Assembly: GCA_963580455.1 (NCBI GenBank)
Contig: OY756967.1
Location: 17,220,022 to 17,284,021 of the forward strand
Origin: Euonymus europaeus
Lineage: Eukaryota > Streptophyta > Magnoliopsida > Celastrales > Celastraceae
Direction: 5' to 3'
DNA length: 64,000 bases
Of this stretch, positions 44,101 to 55,700 are shown one piece after another. Each line of letters opens with the position of its first letter. Within the stretch, counting starts at the first letter, position 1. A program made the position numbers and the translations under genes. The notes under the pieces are model-generated. The model saw only the letters and a program-made list of their open reading frames with translations. It was not told the DNA's origin and made no database searches.

Positions 44101-47100
44101 ATCCGTAATCATATTGTCTGAAATTCCATAACCTCCACCTCCAAATTGTTTGAAAACCGCCTAAATTTACAAAATTGTTTTCAGAAAGACTTTTGAAGTA
44201 AACAAGTAACATGTGAATCACATCCTAAAGCAATAAGCAATTACATACATAAAAATTTGAACTTGAGAGATATAGCGAGCACCGAAAATCCTAAACCCTC
44301 TCGACATAGTCATTCAATCAACTTTTCAAAATAATACCACTATGATGCAGCCATGTGTAGTGTCCCATTTTGGATCGGAACCACTTCCCGACTCAGAAAC
44401 ATTCTTTCGTTGAACAAAAGCAATAAAATAAACAAAACAGAGATTGACAATTATACACAAAACAAACCTTTCATTCATATCATTCATTCATTGTACATTC
44501 ATCTTTACAAAATCACTAGTCACTAGTCAAAGCTTAGAACTTCTAGATTACAAAAATGACCAAGAGGCCCAAACTTCAACACGGAAATGCTTATCACAAA
44601 TATTGTGTGAAGAGGAAACTACTGGCCTAAGGTTCGCGGTGTTGAGATGAACCTTGGCATGCAACAGCCATCCTCTGTCCCTCTAGGATTCCCAGCACAT
44701 CGGCATAGGATCATCTGCACCCATCAGTCTTCTCCAAGGTGGATGAACCTCGCCAAGACTAGCATAGAGCTGTCTTACCCGAGTGTGATTCATCACCTAG
44801 AGATCACCAGCATTTGGGACAAGTTAGCATTATCTTTTGCCACGTGGACGATAATAATAACCTAGCCACAGATTACAAAAAGGATGTATGCAACCACAGC
44901 AGCAAAGTGGATGTCAGAGGGTCAACATGCTGAAAAAGTGAAAACAAGAAAAGTAGTCCCAAGAAAGCCGGAAAGCAGATAATGATAGAGCAGGGCCCCT
45001 AAAAGTGTAAAAAGAAATGTCTCCCATAGGAGAGACGTGGGATCAATCCTGCTTTTTTTGGAGAATCATGGCAGAGAAAGACAACCTAGCCACTGGTTCT
45101 TGAAGAAATTCAAGATAGTAAACAACATTGAAACTCAGAGACCGCCATACTCAGGTATATCTTCCACCCCAAGAAATGTAACTTCTAACGGAGAATGGAT
45201 AACTCGACAACCACTTGAAACCAGTTTGCGGGTGGGGGTTGAGAAATATTCAATAACCCTTTGTCTTAAGTCATCCAACTCATATCAAGAGTCACAAATA
45301 AAGCTCCAAAAAGCACACACCCCAACGAATTACTAAACGACTACCCACAACCAGTTTGAGGGTGTTTGTTGAGAGAAATCACATGGTTCTTTGTATTGAG
45401 TCTTTCATCTCATTACATCAAGTCATGTCCAAGTCCTCAGAAAGAAAAACATATATGTAAGCTACTCAACAACTACATGAAACTAGTTTGAGGGTGGAGG
45501 TTAAGAGAAGTTCTACAACTTATTGTCTCGAGCTATTCATCTAACTACAGTGGGTTACAGTTGTTCCCTTGTAAATGTGAACATATGCAAGCCTAGATCC
45601 TCACCTGAAACATGCTACGATGCTATAGATATGAAAGGCTCTCTCTTTATTCTCTCTCACATATCATCACAAGTGTCTCAACTTGCCCCAATCGTGTTCT
45701 TATGAACCACCTAGATATCCCCTGATATACATACATGAAAGTGATGGTGTGCATGTTCATACGGATCCCATGAGTTTCCATTGAATATGAACTTCCGTTA
45801 CAATGAGTAAATTCCTACTCGCATTCCACACGTTTTCATAAAATAAACTATCATACAGAGTAAATTCATGCTCGTGTCCTCCACATTTTCGTGCAAAATA
45901 GACTTTGACACATAGTAAATTCTTACTCCTTCCACATTTTTGTACGAAGACTGACACACAAAGTAAATTCTTATTCGTGCTCCACAATTTTGTACAAAAT
46001 AAACTTTAACAAACAGTAAATTCCTACCCGTGTTCAACATGTGTTCACCAAATAGGCTTGGTTACACGAAGTAAGTTCTTACTCGCATCCTCCACGTTTT
46101 CGTACAATATCGGCCTTGACACACAGAGTAAATCCCTACTCATGATACCAATGTTTTTCATCAAAATACGCAATAAGTCTATAAGTAAGTTTGTACTCAA
46201 AACCTAAATATTTTCCATCAAAATACGTCATATGTCTCCAAGTAAATTTGTACTCAGAACCTTAATATTTTCGATCGAAATAAGTGACTTTGCACAGGTA
46301 AGTTATACTCGAAATCCCTCAGATTATTTATCGCGTAAAATCATCCGAGTAAATTCCTACTCGAGTCTTACGTGCACAATAAAAAAGAATAAGAGTCCAC
46401 TAGGACAAATTCCTACTCGGTTTCAAATTGCATTAATCTCACATATTCATTTTGAGTAGTATCACCGTCAAACGGCTTCACGCCAGATACTTGAACTCTT
46501 GCTGTATCCTTCCAATGTTCCACATAGGAAACTATCCTCCTGATACAAAATCAACCTTGACACACAGAGTGAAACATCTGGATCAGAGTCAATACATGCT
46601 ATCTCTTCATTTTTTACATTTAATCTTAAAAGATATTGCTGAACTCGTAATTACATTCAGTAGCAAATAAAATTGAAACTATCGTCCTATTTTGTTGATG
46701 GTAATCGTCTTCCCAAAAAGATGTTATAGGGCACCTAACACCTTTCTCATACATAAATGACTCCCGAACTTGTAGGAATCTCTGGACAGGAGACCAAACC
46801 TCATTTGTATAATCAAAAGTCCAATTGCGTTTATAAATTCCGATTGGTGGCGGCCTCGAACCAGTACCCAAATGAGCTGTTCAGCTATATCGAGTGCGAC
46901 CCCACCTCGTGATCCCAGTTACGACACCATGGATTTGTCATTCCAATCCTAGTAGTTCAATGCAAAATGAAGCCATTCAATTCCCATTACAGATATCATG
47001 CAAAAAATTACGTCCTCCCAAGTTCCCTGTACACATCAAACGTATATTTTGCTTGACAAATATGATAATGGTACATCTGTTGGCAACATTACTGCGCCCA

Positions 47101-47591
47101 ACAAGATAATAATCTCTTTCAAATATAAAAACACTACCTAACAGGTCTAAGAATCCAAATTAATCTACAAATGTGAGTGAATCTAATTCGAAACAGGAAG
47201 AGGCATATCCACCAAATTGAAACGATAAAACTGAAAAGTCCGGTAATAGCAAACAAACAGCTAGCAAGAGTTCGTCCGATTAAATCATATTAACAAAAAC
47301 GCATACAAGCAGGCAATCTCTGATTGAAATAGACAAAATCAAACACAGAGAGACGCAAGAGAAAGAAATCGGAGATTGGAGAAAACAAAACCAAAATAAA
47401 CAAATTGATATCTCAACATATTTGTACAGATCAACGGTGTCAATAAAAAGATATTAGATCTGCATCTTGAATGAAAAATAGGGTTAGCTGTCATAGAGAG
47501 AGAGAGAGAGGAGAGAAGACGAAAAGAGAACCTGTTGTTGCCTGGCGACCTGCTCTCTGAGCCTAGTCGCTTGCTTTCTTATTGCATCCAT
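41116..47591 (-). CDS. SH3P2: SH3 domain-containing protein 2-like (BAR-SH3 membrane adaptor)
   Basis: Ten minus-strand exons join to 371 aa plus stop: 47591-47532, 44160-44038, 43957-43888, 43807-43656, 42550-42449, 42149-41949, 41851-41789, 41664-41512, 41409-41335, 41232-41116. It starts MDAIRKQATRLREQVARQQQ, the signature of the Arabidopsis SH3P family (SH3P2 is about 369 aa). Residues 1-260 form the helical BAR-type region (KLEKLYISTRAGK, HFQRDIVRGVEGYIVTGSKQ, RARAQMEKERGNLLKALGTQ). A proline-rich linker (MPPPPSYEE) follows, then the SH3 domain (about 309-365; ELSLSVGDYVVVRK, WAEGECKGKAGWFPFGYIERR), ending KVAEVF. The family binds and bends phosphoinositide membranes and acts in clathrin-mediated traffic, cell-plate formation and autophagosome formation with ATG8. 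Intron 1 is 3,371 bp because of solo LTR 5; a CT/GA microsatellite follows exon 1. All junctions are GT-AG. Confidence 0.97.
45170..45530. repeat. ~131-bp tandem repeat in solo LTR 5, about 3 copies
   Basis: CCAGTTTG(C/A)GGGTG and neighbouring TTGAGA(G)AA-TTC blocks recur at 45221, 45351 and 45483, a spacing of 130-132 bp. Divergence between copies is high. Confidence 0.75.
45800..46420. repeat. ~54-bp tandem repeat in solo LTR 5, seven or more copies
   Basis: AGTAAATTCxTACTCG recurs at 45807, 45860, 45915, 45963, 46016, 46071 and 46128, with TCCACxTTTTCGTACAAAAT in between. The spacing is 48-57 bp. Weaker copies continue to about 46420. Long open frames on the minus strand here come from the array. 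Confidence 0.85.
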
Positions 47592-47852
47592 TAGCGATTG
47601 AACACGTTATCTTTTGATCTACCAGAGCTGAATACGGGAGAAAGATTAACCTCTCGAATTTTTATTGGAAGAACTAGCTTAGCCTGCGTCGTCTCGTACC
47701 AGAAGACATTTTGTTTGTTTTTTGAAAGAAGAAAGTAACAGTTTTAATGGAGTCCCCATTTTGAATTTATCTAAACGACGTCGCATCTGCCAATTTACTC
47801 GAAATGAAATACCAATTTAACCCTCAATTCATGTGACACATGGATATCCACA
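47592..47852 (-). promoter_or_regulatory. 5' UTR and proximal promoter of SH3P2
   Basis: On the minus strand, upstream of the ATG at 47591, lie a short leader and an ACGT-containing box (GCGACGTCGTTTAGA, about 47771-47785). Only about 260 bp separate the ATG from the first transposon (47862), so the proximal promoter is short or includes transposon sequence. Confidence 0.45.
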
Positions 47853-47861
47853 TATGTATGA

Positions 47862-48944
47862 AGTGTAAATACAATTTTTATTTACCGAAAGATGACTCAT
47901 GTTTCATTTTGATTACCAAATGATAAAACGTTTCAACATAGTCACCAAACATTTGATTTTATTCTAATCAAGTCACTTAGTCAGGTTTTCTTAAATCCAG
48001 GTAGCCAAATTGTTAACATGATAATTTGACCTGTTTTCGATTGGTTCATGTAGAAAATGAATACTATGTGGTAATTTCTTACAAATTTTAAAATGAAAAT
48101 AAATCAAAAATCAAAAGAATTTTTTGTCTTCTCTCTCTTGTTCTTCCCCTCTCTTTCTCTCTTGTTCTTCTTGCTCCCCTTCGTCAAGCTCATCTGCCTC
48201 TACCACGCCGGAAAATAATCACCCAAAAAGCTCATCTGCCTCTACCAAACTCTTGAATCGAGAACGTGATGGGTCCGGATCAAGATTCCAATGGGTTTCT
48301 ATTGAAGGTAGATCTGGCCATCTATGACCGTAATAGTCACAAATGAGTTTCCATCGACTATGCTTCTCAAATATGCTTGTTGGACTTCGATTCTTTCTCC
48401 TGCAGCGTCGAGGAGGAATAAATTGCCTCTCACATTGAAGATGAGAAACACTTCTTCCCTTGTCTCAGTTCCAATCTCGCTCTCTAGATGCCTCTGCTAA
48501 AGAACAGACCGTTGCGTGGATTCTTGAGCTTAGTGGGTTAAGATAATGCCACCATCAACTACTTGGATTGATTCCTTTATAGCTTTGTTTGTTAAAGAAA
48601 AAATCGAAGCAACGAAAGACAGGCATTGACGAACATGCAGATAGATTCAATTTTTACATTTATTTTCATTTTCAACTTTTTTTTAATTTTTTTGCATTTT
48701 TTTTATATTTTTTCATTTAAAGAAATTGTAAAACATTTCCATTTGCAATTCATTTCCACTTGGACCAATTATCAGGTAGTCGAACTGCCACGTCGACAAA
48801 TTGGCTGTCCGATTTTGAGAAAACTTGCCCGTGACTTGACGAGAACAAAATGAAAAGTTAGGTGACTAAGTTGAAACGTTTTATCATTCGGTAACCAAAA
48901 TGAAACATAAGCTATTTTTCAATGATTAAAAGTTATATTTACCC
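47862..48944. mobile_element. Non-autonomous Mutator-like element (1,083 bp), TSD TATGTATGA
   Basis: The 9-bp target copies TATGTATGA are at 47853-47861 and 48945-48953. The terminal inverted repeats exceed 100 bp; GATAAAACGTTTCAAC(A/T)TAGTCACC is in both. The interior has a CT-rich tract, then 48190-48500 of higher GC with short open frames. That could be captured host sequence (Pack-MULE), but I recognise no gene. It lies upstream of SH3P2. Confidence 0.9.
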
Positions 48945-48953
48945 TATGTATGA

Positions 48954-49468
48954 CCCCTAAACATTTTTTTTTTGAAAAGCAACACTTAGTTGAATGGAGT
49001 GATGGATATAGAAAGGGGATGAGGCCAAGCTTGTTTAGTGCCAAAGGTTGATAGGGATAGTAAATAGTCTCTATTTTTTTTTTGGATTCTTTATTGAAAA
49101 GTGTTTGAGAATAAGTAAATATCTAACATCTAATTAATCTAATCTAATACTATTATATAAAGTTGGTGGAAAAGGGGACTTCAAGTGACGAGTTTAGTGT
49201 TTTTATCGTATTATTGAGAGTAGCGTTAATTTTGTCCAACGTTTGGTGGAGTGAAAAAACATCGTGTTACTCATTCAAAACGATGCCGCTACGCATCCCG
49301 CAGTTGTGGGTTTCATATATGGAAGTCTCCCATCGTGAGTCTCATGTCTGTACTTGAGCGACTGATCATGGCACTGACCAAATAAGCCACGTCTCACTGT
49401 CCAATTCATGCATTTGCAATTTCACTTTCTCTATTGTATTAAAGGTGGTTTTTGTATCATAGGGTTGC
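48954..49468. other. Intergenic, nothing recognised
   Basis: AT-rich spacer between two Mutator-like elements. No coding or structural signal is seen. Confidence 0.5.
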
Positions 49469-49477
49469 AGATTAGAA

Positions 49478-50522
49478 GAGTAAATGTCACTTTTGACTAC
49501 TGAAAGATGATCTGTATTACGACTTAGCCATTGAAAGAAAAAAAAATTACAAAGTGATCACTCATTTTGCAATTTTGTTACACAAGCAAATTTTTGTCAA
49601 TCTCGGGTAGTCAAATCGATGACATGTCCCTTTGACAGTCTGCTTGTTTGTCCACGTGGACAATAATTTCCACATGTAAATAACAATTTTTTTTATAAAA
49701 ATATCAAAATTGGATAAATAATTCTATGACAACTATCTTAACCTAGCCCAAACTCTAACCCTAACCCAACTCCACCTTATTCCTTCCACCATCGCCCAAT
49801 CTTCATCTCCAATGAACAACGAAGAAGAAGAGAACTTGACAAATCTATAATCACAACAAGCAAGGGTAATCAAGATTTCGACGAACAATAAAGAAGCAGT
49901 GGAGAAGTATTGTGATGAAGATTCTGAATTGCCATCCATTTGAGAAACATTGGGGCATGCAGCTAACAAGAATAAGAGTATGTCATAGATGGAGTTATTC
50001 CCAAACTCGGAGGGTTGGAATAGAGACTGAGGAGCTCCTCGCATATGGGTTTGGGGTAAAATGCGAGAAATTATAGCCTCTTTGATTCTACAAAAGCTCC
50101 CCCTCTCTGTTTTTTGGACTTTGCCTCTTAGATATGCACTAATGTCATAAATGCTTTACCTTTGCCTCTTAGATCTGCAACAATGTCAACAAAAATTGGT
50201 CCTGATAAAAGAGAATGAAGGGCAGGGAGAGAAGAATTGGCCCCCCTATTCACCGAATTTAAGATGTGGATGAATGTTTGTTTCTGGGAAATTCTTGGAA
50301 AAGAAAGAGAGGAGGAAGAGATGAAGGGACACGTCACTATTTTTTCTTTTAAATTTGTAATTTTTAAAAATTCCACATAAGTCAATTGTCAGCCCACATG
50401 AGCTAATTAAATGGTTTTTTGGAGTCAAACAGACACTTCATCGATTTGACTACACGAGATTGACAAAAACATGCCCGTGTAACATAGACCATCTTTCAGT
50501 GGTCAAAAGTGACATTTACTCC
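49478..50522. mobile_element. Non-autonomous Mutator-like element (1,045 bp), TSD AGATTAGAA
   Basis: AGATTAGAA flanks it at 49469-49477 and 50523-50531. The inverted termini share GAGTAAATGTCACTTTTGAC, ACTGAAAGATG and TTTTTGTCAATCTCG over more than 120 bp. The interior (49740-50260) contains short open frames on the minus strand, possibly captured sequence, not recognised. Its termini resemble those of the neighbouring element only in the outer 30 bp, so the families are related but distinct. Confidence 0.9.
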
Positions 50523-50593
50523 AGATTAGAATGGTCATATGGCCAATTGAAGCTTTGTAGTTCTCAATTTGGTTATGCATCTAGGCTTTTAGG

Positions 50594-50830
50594 CGGGGTA
50601 AATTATATTTTTGGCCATTGACAGATAGCCATGATATAATTTAGTCATTTGCGTTTCAAATTGTTCAATTTAATCACCGAATAATCTGGATTGTTTCACG
50701 GGGAAGTTTGGATGGTTTTCAATTAGTCAAACGTTTGACCTGACACTTAAATGCTAACATGACATCAAATAGTCAAAAGAATTGTTTTTTCCATTTGACA
50801 TTTCTTAGAATAAATTTTGGATGGTTTTCT
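50594..50830. mobile_element. Lone terminal repeat of a third Mutator-like element
   Basis: GGGGTAAATTATATTTTTGGCC followed by TTTAGTCATT and CAATTTAATCACCGAATAA has the layout of the two preceding elements' termini. I found no inverted partner or target copy to its right, so it is a truncated end or a diverged relic. Confidence 0.5.
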
Positions 50831-51689
50831 AAGGTTAGGATCATTGTGGTGGTCTAGGATATGAGGCTGGATAGGTTGGTTAGGTTTTGGATTTAGGATT
50901 GGTTGGGAAATTCCCTGAAGGTCGTTGTGGGAGTGCTCAAGCTTTTTGAGAGTTTGATACTCAAGCTGATGGGTTTTTTTATCTCACCGAAAGGTTCATC
51001 GGGGGTGGTAGTTCTGGCTAGTGGATTAAGGGTAGGTGCTGTTATTGGTTGCTAGGACAGGGTGGGTGGTGCGGTGGCTGATGGGAAGCTGTCCCCTCTC
51101 TCTAAGCATTCTATCTCTCTCTCTCTCTCTCTCACTTGGCGTCAGTGTTCACTGTTAATAGTAGTTTTGTCCACTCTAACTTTGTAATATTTGCGTTTGA
51201 TCAAGAGGTGGTGATTCTTTGTTGTCGATGGTTTTACAAATTAAAAGAAGAAAGAAAGTATTCAAAAGATGTTATTCAAGAGATTTGATATAGAGCTTTT
51301 GGCACCTTATACTTTAATTTTGTTATTAATCTGTGCACTATCCTTGATTTTTCGAAAAATGTCAAATAATTTGTTAGTATTGTTTTCATACTATTCAAAA
51401 TAAATTTGGGGGCACTATCCCTGAACCTATGCATGGTTTTGCCCCTATCGTGTTAAAATCTTGCATTTGCACCCAGTCAAGCCCACATGGGCGGCCCATT
51501 TCTTAACCTAAGTCAAACACTTTAGAAGAACCACTATTTAAGTATTTTCTCTTCTTTCAATAGTTTTTGGTTGTCTGTTTATTGTTTGTTCTAGAATGGT
51601 TATGAACCTTTTCATGGCCATTTGATAGAGGTTCTTTCGTAATAGTTGATAGAGGGTTTAATTCTCGAGTGTTGGACAGGGAACAAGAG
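50831..51689. other. Intergenic, CT microsatellite
   Basis: No gene is seen. A (CT)n run lies at about 51111-51133. The rest is unassigned non-coding sequence. Confidence 0.5.
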
Positions 51690-51972
51690 CAAAGAAAAGT
51701 TGCTAACTTAGTAGCTTATAAGGTAGAGAACGAGGAGGAGTGGGAGGATGAAGAGAAGAAAATATTAAGGGCAGATGTGATATCGTAGTTGTCTAAGTTG
51801 TCGTGTTCATTGGGTATCACAAATGATGATGATTCTTCTAGCACTGCTATGGAGCCAATGTCCAATATTTTGCCTAATAGGAGATTTTTGCGTACCATTA
51901 CATCTTGGGTGAAGGGTAATCTTTTCGGACGATGTTCATTTGGATTAGTGTACAAAAGACTTTCTAAGTAAG
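51690..51972 (+). pseudogene. MEKK1-like MAPKKK pseudogene, 3' part of first exon
   Basis: The translation NDDDSSSTAMEPMSNILPN, followed by ITSWVKGNLFGRCSFGLVYK, matches the region that leads into the kinase domain of plant MEKK1-type MAPKKKs (family form: SWxKGxxLGRGSFGSVYEG). The Gly-rich loop is damaged (GRGSFG reads GRCSFG) and an in-frame TAG sits near 51787. The match ends at a GTAAGT donor (about 51968). The catalytic exons are not found downstream; 380 bp later a Copia element intervenes, and no kinase exon is convincing after it. Confidence 0.7.
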
Positions 51973-52343
51973 TGATGAAATGTTGTTTATAATTTTACTT
52001 GTTGCAATTAATTTGTGATTTTATGGTCATAAAATAGTGCAGGGTTTTGGAGTTTTAAGTAACAGAAAATTGGCTAAATTGTGTTGACAATTATTATGGT
52101 TTGAATGGTTTCTCCTCTGTCAGCTGCAGAGACATGAGGGTTTCACTCGGCTAGGCCTTCTTTTAGGACTGTTCATCAAGAGATGGATAGGTTGATTTTG
52201 AGGAAGAAAATATTGAAGATCTTGAAGAGCGTCCTTAATCCTTGTTAGTGATGATAAAGTGGATTACTGACTGATTGTTGTGAGGTTTAAAATACCCTTC
52301 TCAATTTTGGCTGGGCTAATGACTTATTTGGCCATGATGGTTT
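51973..52343. other. Probable intron remnant of the MEKK1-like pseudogene
   Basis: Non-coding DNA between the kinase exon relic and the Copia insertion. No second kinase exon was recognised. Confidence 0.4.
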
Positions 52344-52348
52344 TACAG

Positions 52349-52723
52349 TGACAACTAGAGCTAGGGTTCGTGCGTATCTGTTTGCACGCATTTGAAGTCA
52401 CGAGGTTGAAGAAATCTCTTAATCTTGGGCTGGTCATCATGTTTTAAGTCTTGTATTTGGGCCTTTATTGGGTTGTTCATAATAGCCCATTTATTTAGTG
52501 TAATGTTAGTTCATTTAGTTTGTACACCGTTAGTCTTTATTTCTTGCAGGCTTCAGTCATATCAGAATGACCTTTGCTTTTCAAATTCATGCTATATATG
52601 TAAGCCTTGTAGCCTGTGTAATGGTTTCAAGCAAGTAATGAGAAATCACTTCTTGCAACTCTCTTCTTCTCTCTATTTCTTATTCTTCCACCTCTAATAT
52701 GAGAATAAACACAAGTTATATCA
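52349..52723 (+). repeat. 5' LTR of the Copia element
   Basis: 375 bp. It ends ATATCA directly before the primer binding site. GAGAATAAACACAAG near the 3' end holds the only clear AATAAA. Confidence 0.95.
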
Positions 52724-52785
52724 TAGTATCAGAGCAGCGACACGATCTTAACACTGTTATTACTTCTTCTTTTCTCCCTTCTATC

Positions 52786-55700
52786 ATGACTGAATCTACT
52801 ACTCCCTCCTTAGTTTCTCAAGCCATCTCTAAAGCTACAAACTTCATGAGAGGCACTCCTTCTCTCTCATTGGGTCTAGGTGTGCCCTCCCATTCTGTTA
52901 ATCATAACCCACCCATTGTTTCTGATAATCACAGAAATCTTAATTCACAACCACAATTACTACCTACTCCTCCAAATTTCTTAGCACCTGCAACTCAACC
53001 CTACATGCACCAGTACTCAGTTCCTTCTTACTCATCAAATATCTTCTGCAATCCTTACATGTTCTTACCACCAGATATTTCTACTCCAAAGATCATCACC
53101 ATGGAACTAAATTGTGTTAATTATCATGTATGGAGTAGGAATTTCATAACAGCTCTAGAAACTCGAAACAAAGAAGGGTTTCTAAATGGCACATTGCCAA
53201 TTCCAAAACTCAATCATCCTAATTATCAATTATGGAAGCAGGGTAATAGTCTCATCAAGACTTGGATTATCAACTCTGTCTCCAACACAATTCAAGTTAG
53301 TATCTCAAACTGGAATATAGCAAGAGAACTATGGTTGGACCTCAAAAGTCGTTATTCAGCTATCAATGGCACAAGGGTGTTTGAAATCAAAAGGGAACTC
53401 AACAACACCAAGCAAAAAGCTATGACTGTAACTGAGTATTTCTCCAAACTCAAGGGTTTTTGGGATGAGCTACAGGAATATGAGGATTGCAGTGGCTGCA
53501 CATGTGGTCAAGCTGGGAAATTTAAAGCCAAAATGCAGGAGGAACATTTGATTCAATTTCTCTTAGGACTAAATGAACAATTTAGTCATATCAGTAGTCA
53601 GCTTTTGATTATGAAACCTCTTCCAGAGGTGACCACTGTATTCAATATCATAGAACAAGAAGAAAGAAAGCAAAGGGTCGCTCAAGGAGAGGGAAATATT
53701 GAAGGCAACATGGCTATGGCAGTGAAGAAATTCACTCAAAATTCAATTAACAGGTAGCCATTCAAAAATACATCTACAAATGGTGACCATAACAAAAAGG
53801 AAGCAGAACAAGCTATCAAGACTACTCAACAAATCAAAGATGGACTTTTCTATATTCATTGCAAGCGGACAAACCACAAAATAGACAAATGCTTCAAAAT
53901 TCATGGTTATCCTCCTAGCAAGAGACAAAGACCAAATCAGCAGAACAACAAGAACTCTTCAGTTAATTTTGTGGATACTGCACCACAAAACTCACTGGAA
54001 CAGTCCCAAAGCCTGGAACTCAACAATGATCAGTGCCAACAAATCATTGCTTTTCTGAGGACCAAGATGAATGGCAATGAATCTATCATGAATGGACATC
54101 AATATTTAGCTACTGCAGTTGCAGTAGTAGGTTACACATCTTCCTCATCTTTTTTAAATATCAACAAATGGATTGTGGACAGTGGTGCATCTGATCATAT
54201 CATTTGTCATGCATCACTATTTCATGCATATCATGCAGTTATCAATTCTTTTGTGCATCTTCCTAATGGTGAAAAACATTCTATCACTCATATAGGTACT
54301 GTTAAGCTTACAAATGATATTAAACTTCTGAATGTCTTATGTGTACCAACTTTTACCTTCAATCTAATCCCTATTAGCAAACTAACTAGAGACACTGATT
54401 GTGATGTTATATTTACAAAAAAATGTTTAATGCAGGATCTAGTCACTATGAAGAAAATTGGGATGGGGAAGATGCATTAAGGATTATATTTCTTTCATCA
54501 AGACAAAGATCAACTAGACCTAGATCATTTTGTAAACACTGCTGTAAATGCTAAGTTATGGCATTTGTGCCTAGGGCATCCTTCACAAAATGTGTCTAAG
54601 ATTTTGAATCTAGGTTTAGACAAAGAATTAATAGACTGTATTGATTGTCTTTTGGGGAAAATGAAGAGAAAACCTTTTGCTATTAGTACTACTCAGTCTA
54701 CTCACTGTTTTCAATTAATCCACATAGATATATGGGGTCCCAATTCAACTATATCCATTGATGGTTTCAAATATTTTTTAACTATAGTAGATGATTTTTC
54801 ATGCATTACTTGGTTTTTTTTGATGCATTCGAAAAATAAAGCTAGACAACTAATTCAAGGTTTCATTAACTATGTTAAAAATCATTTCAATCAATCAGTT
54901 AAAACTATAAGAATCGATAATGGTAAGGAATTTTCAATGAAAGAATACTATTTAACCAATGGTATTCTTCATCAACAAACATGTCCTTACATATCCCAAC
55001 AAAATGGGGTGGTTGAGAGGAAGCATCAACATTTGCTTAATACTGCAAGAAATTTTAGATTACAATCAGGTCTAGGGGAAGAATTTTGGTCATACTGCAT
55101 ACAAACTGCAGTATATATAATTAACAGATTGCCTACTCGTATATTAGACAACAATACACCTTTTCAAATATTATACAATATCCCAGTGGATTATAATTAC
55201 TTAAAGACTTTTGGATGCTATTGTATTGCTAAAAACAATAGACATTTAACATCTAAATTTCAACCTAGAGCAACACCATGCATTTTCTTAGGTTATCCTA
55301 TTGGCATCAAGGGATACAAGTTACTTGATTTGTATACGCATGAAGTATTCATTTCAAGAGATGTTCATTTTATTGAGAATGAATTTCCATTCAAAAAACA
55401 ACATGAAAATGAACAAAATTTTCCCACAAAAAATATTTCCACAGTCACAGAACCAGAGCATTCTACAACAAACTTACAACTACAAGTTCCAGAATCACAA
55501 AAAAATTCAACATTAAACAAAAGAGTTCCTAGGAAACCTACATACTTAGTAGATTATCACTGTGATTCTGTTACTGCATCTCCTAGCATGACTGCATCTA
55601 ATTCTGTCATTACATCTGCAAACACAATTGCATCAGTTTTACATAATGATCATTTCCTTGCTGCCATCATAAAGCATACTGAACCTGCGAAGTTTAAAGA

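Larger units (their letters stand above)
44356..46926. mobile_element. Solo LTR 5 (2,571 bp), TSD CCATG, in SH3P2 intron 1
   Basis: The ends are TGTAGTGTCCCATTTTGG and CCCAGTTACGACA (TG...CA), flanked by CCATG at 44351-44355 and 46927-46931. No gag or pol is present. Two tandem arrays lie inside. The start (TGTAGTGTCCC...GGATCGGAACC) recalls the TGTAATATCCCGAACC start of LTR family 1/4, so it may be a distant relative. It accounts for three quarters of intron 1. Confidence 0.85.

Noticed and set aside
45757..46040. Two overlapping minus-strand frames with repeated NLLCV motifs
   Set aside because: They come from the 54-bp array in solo LTR 5.
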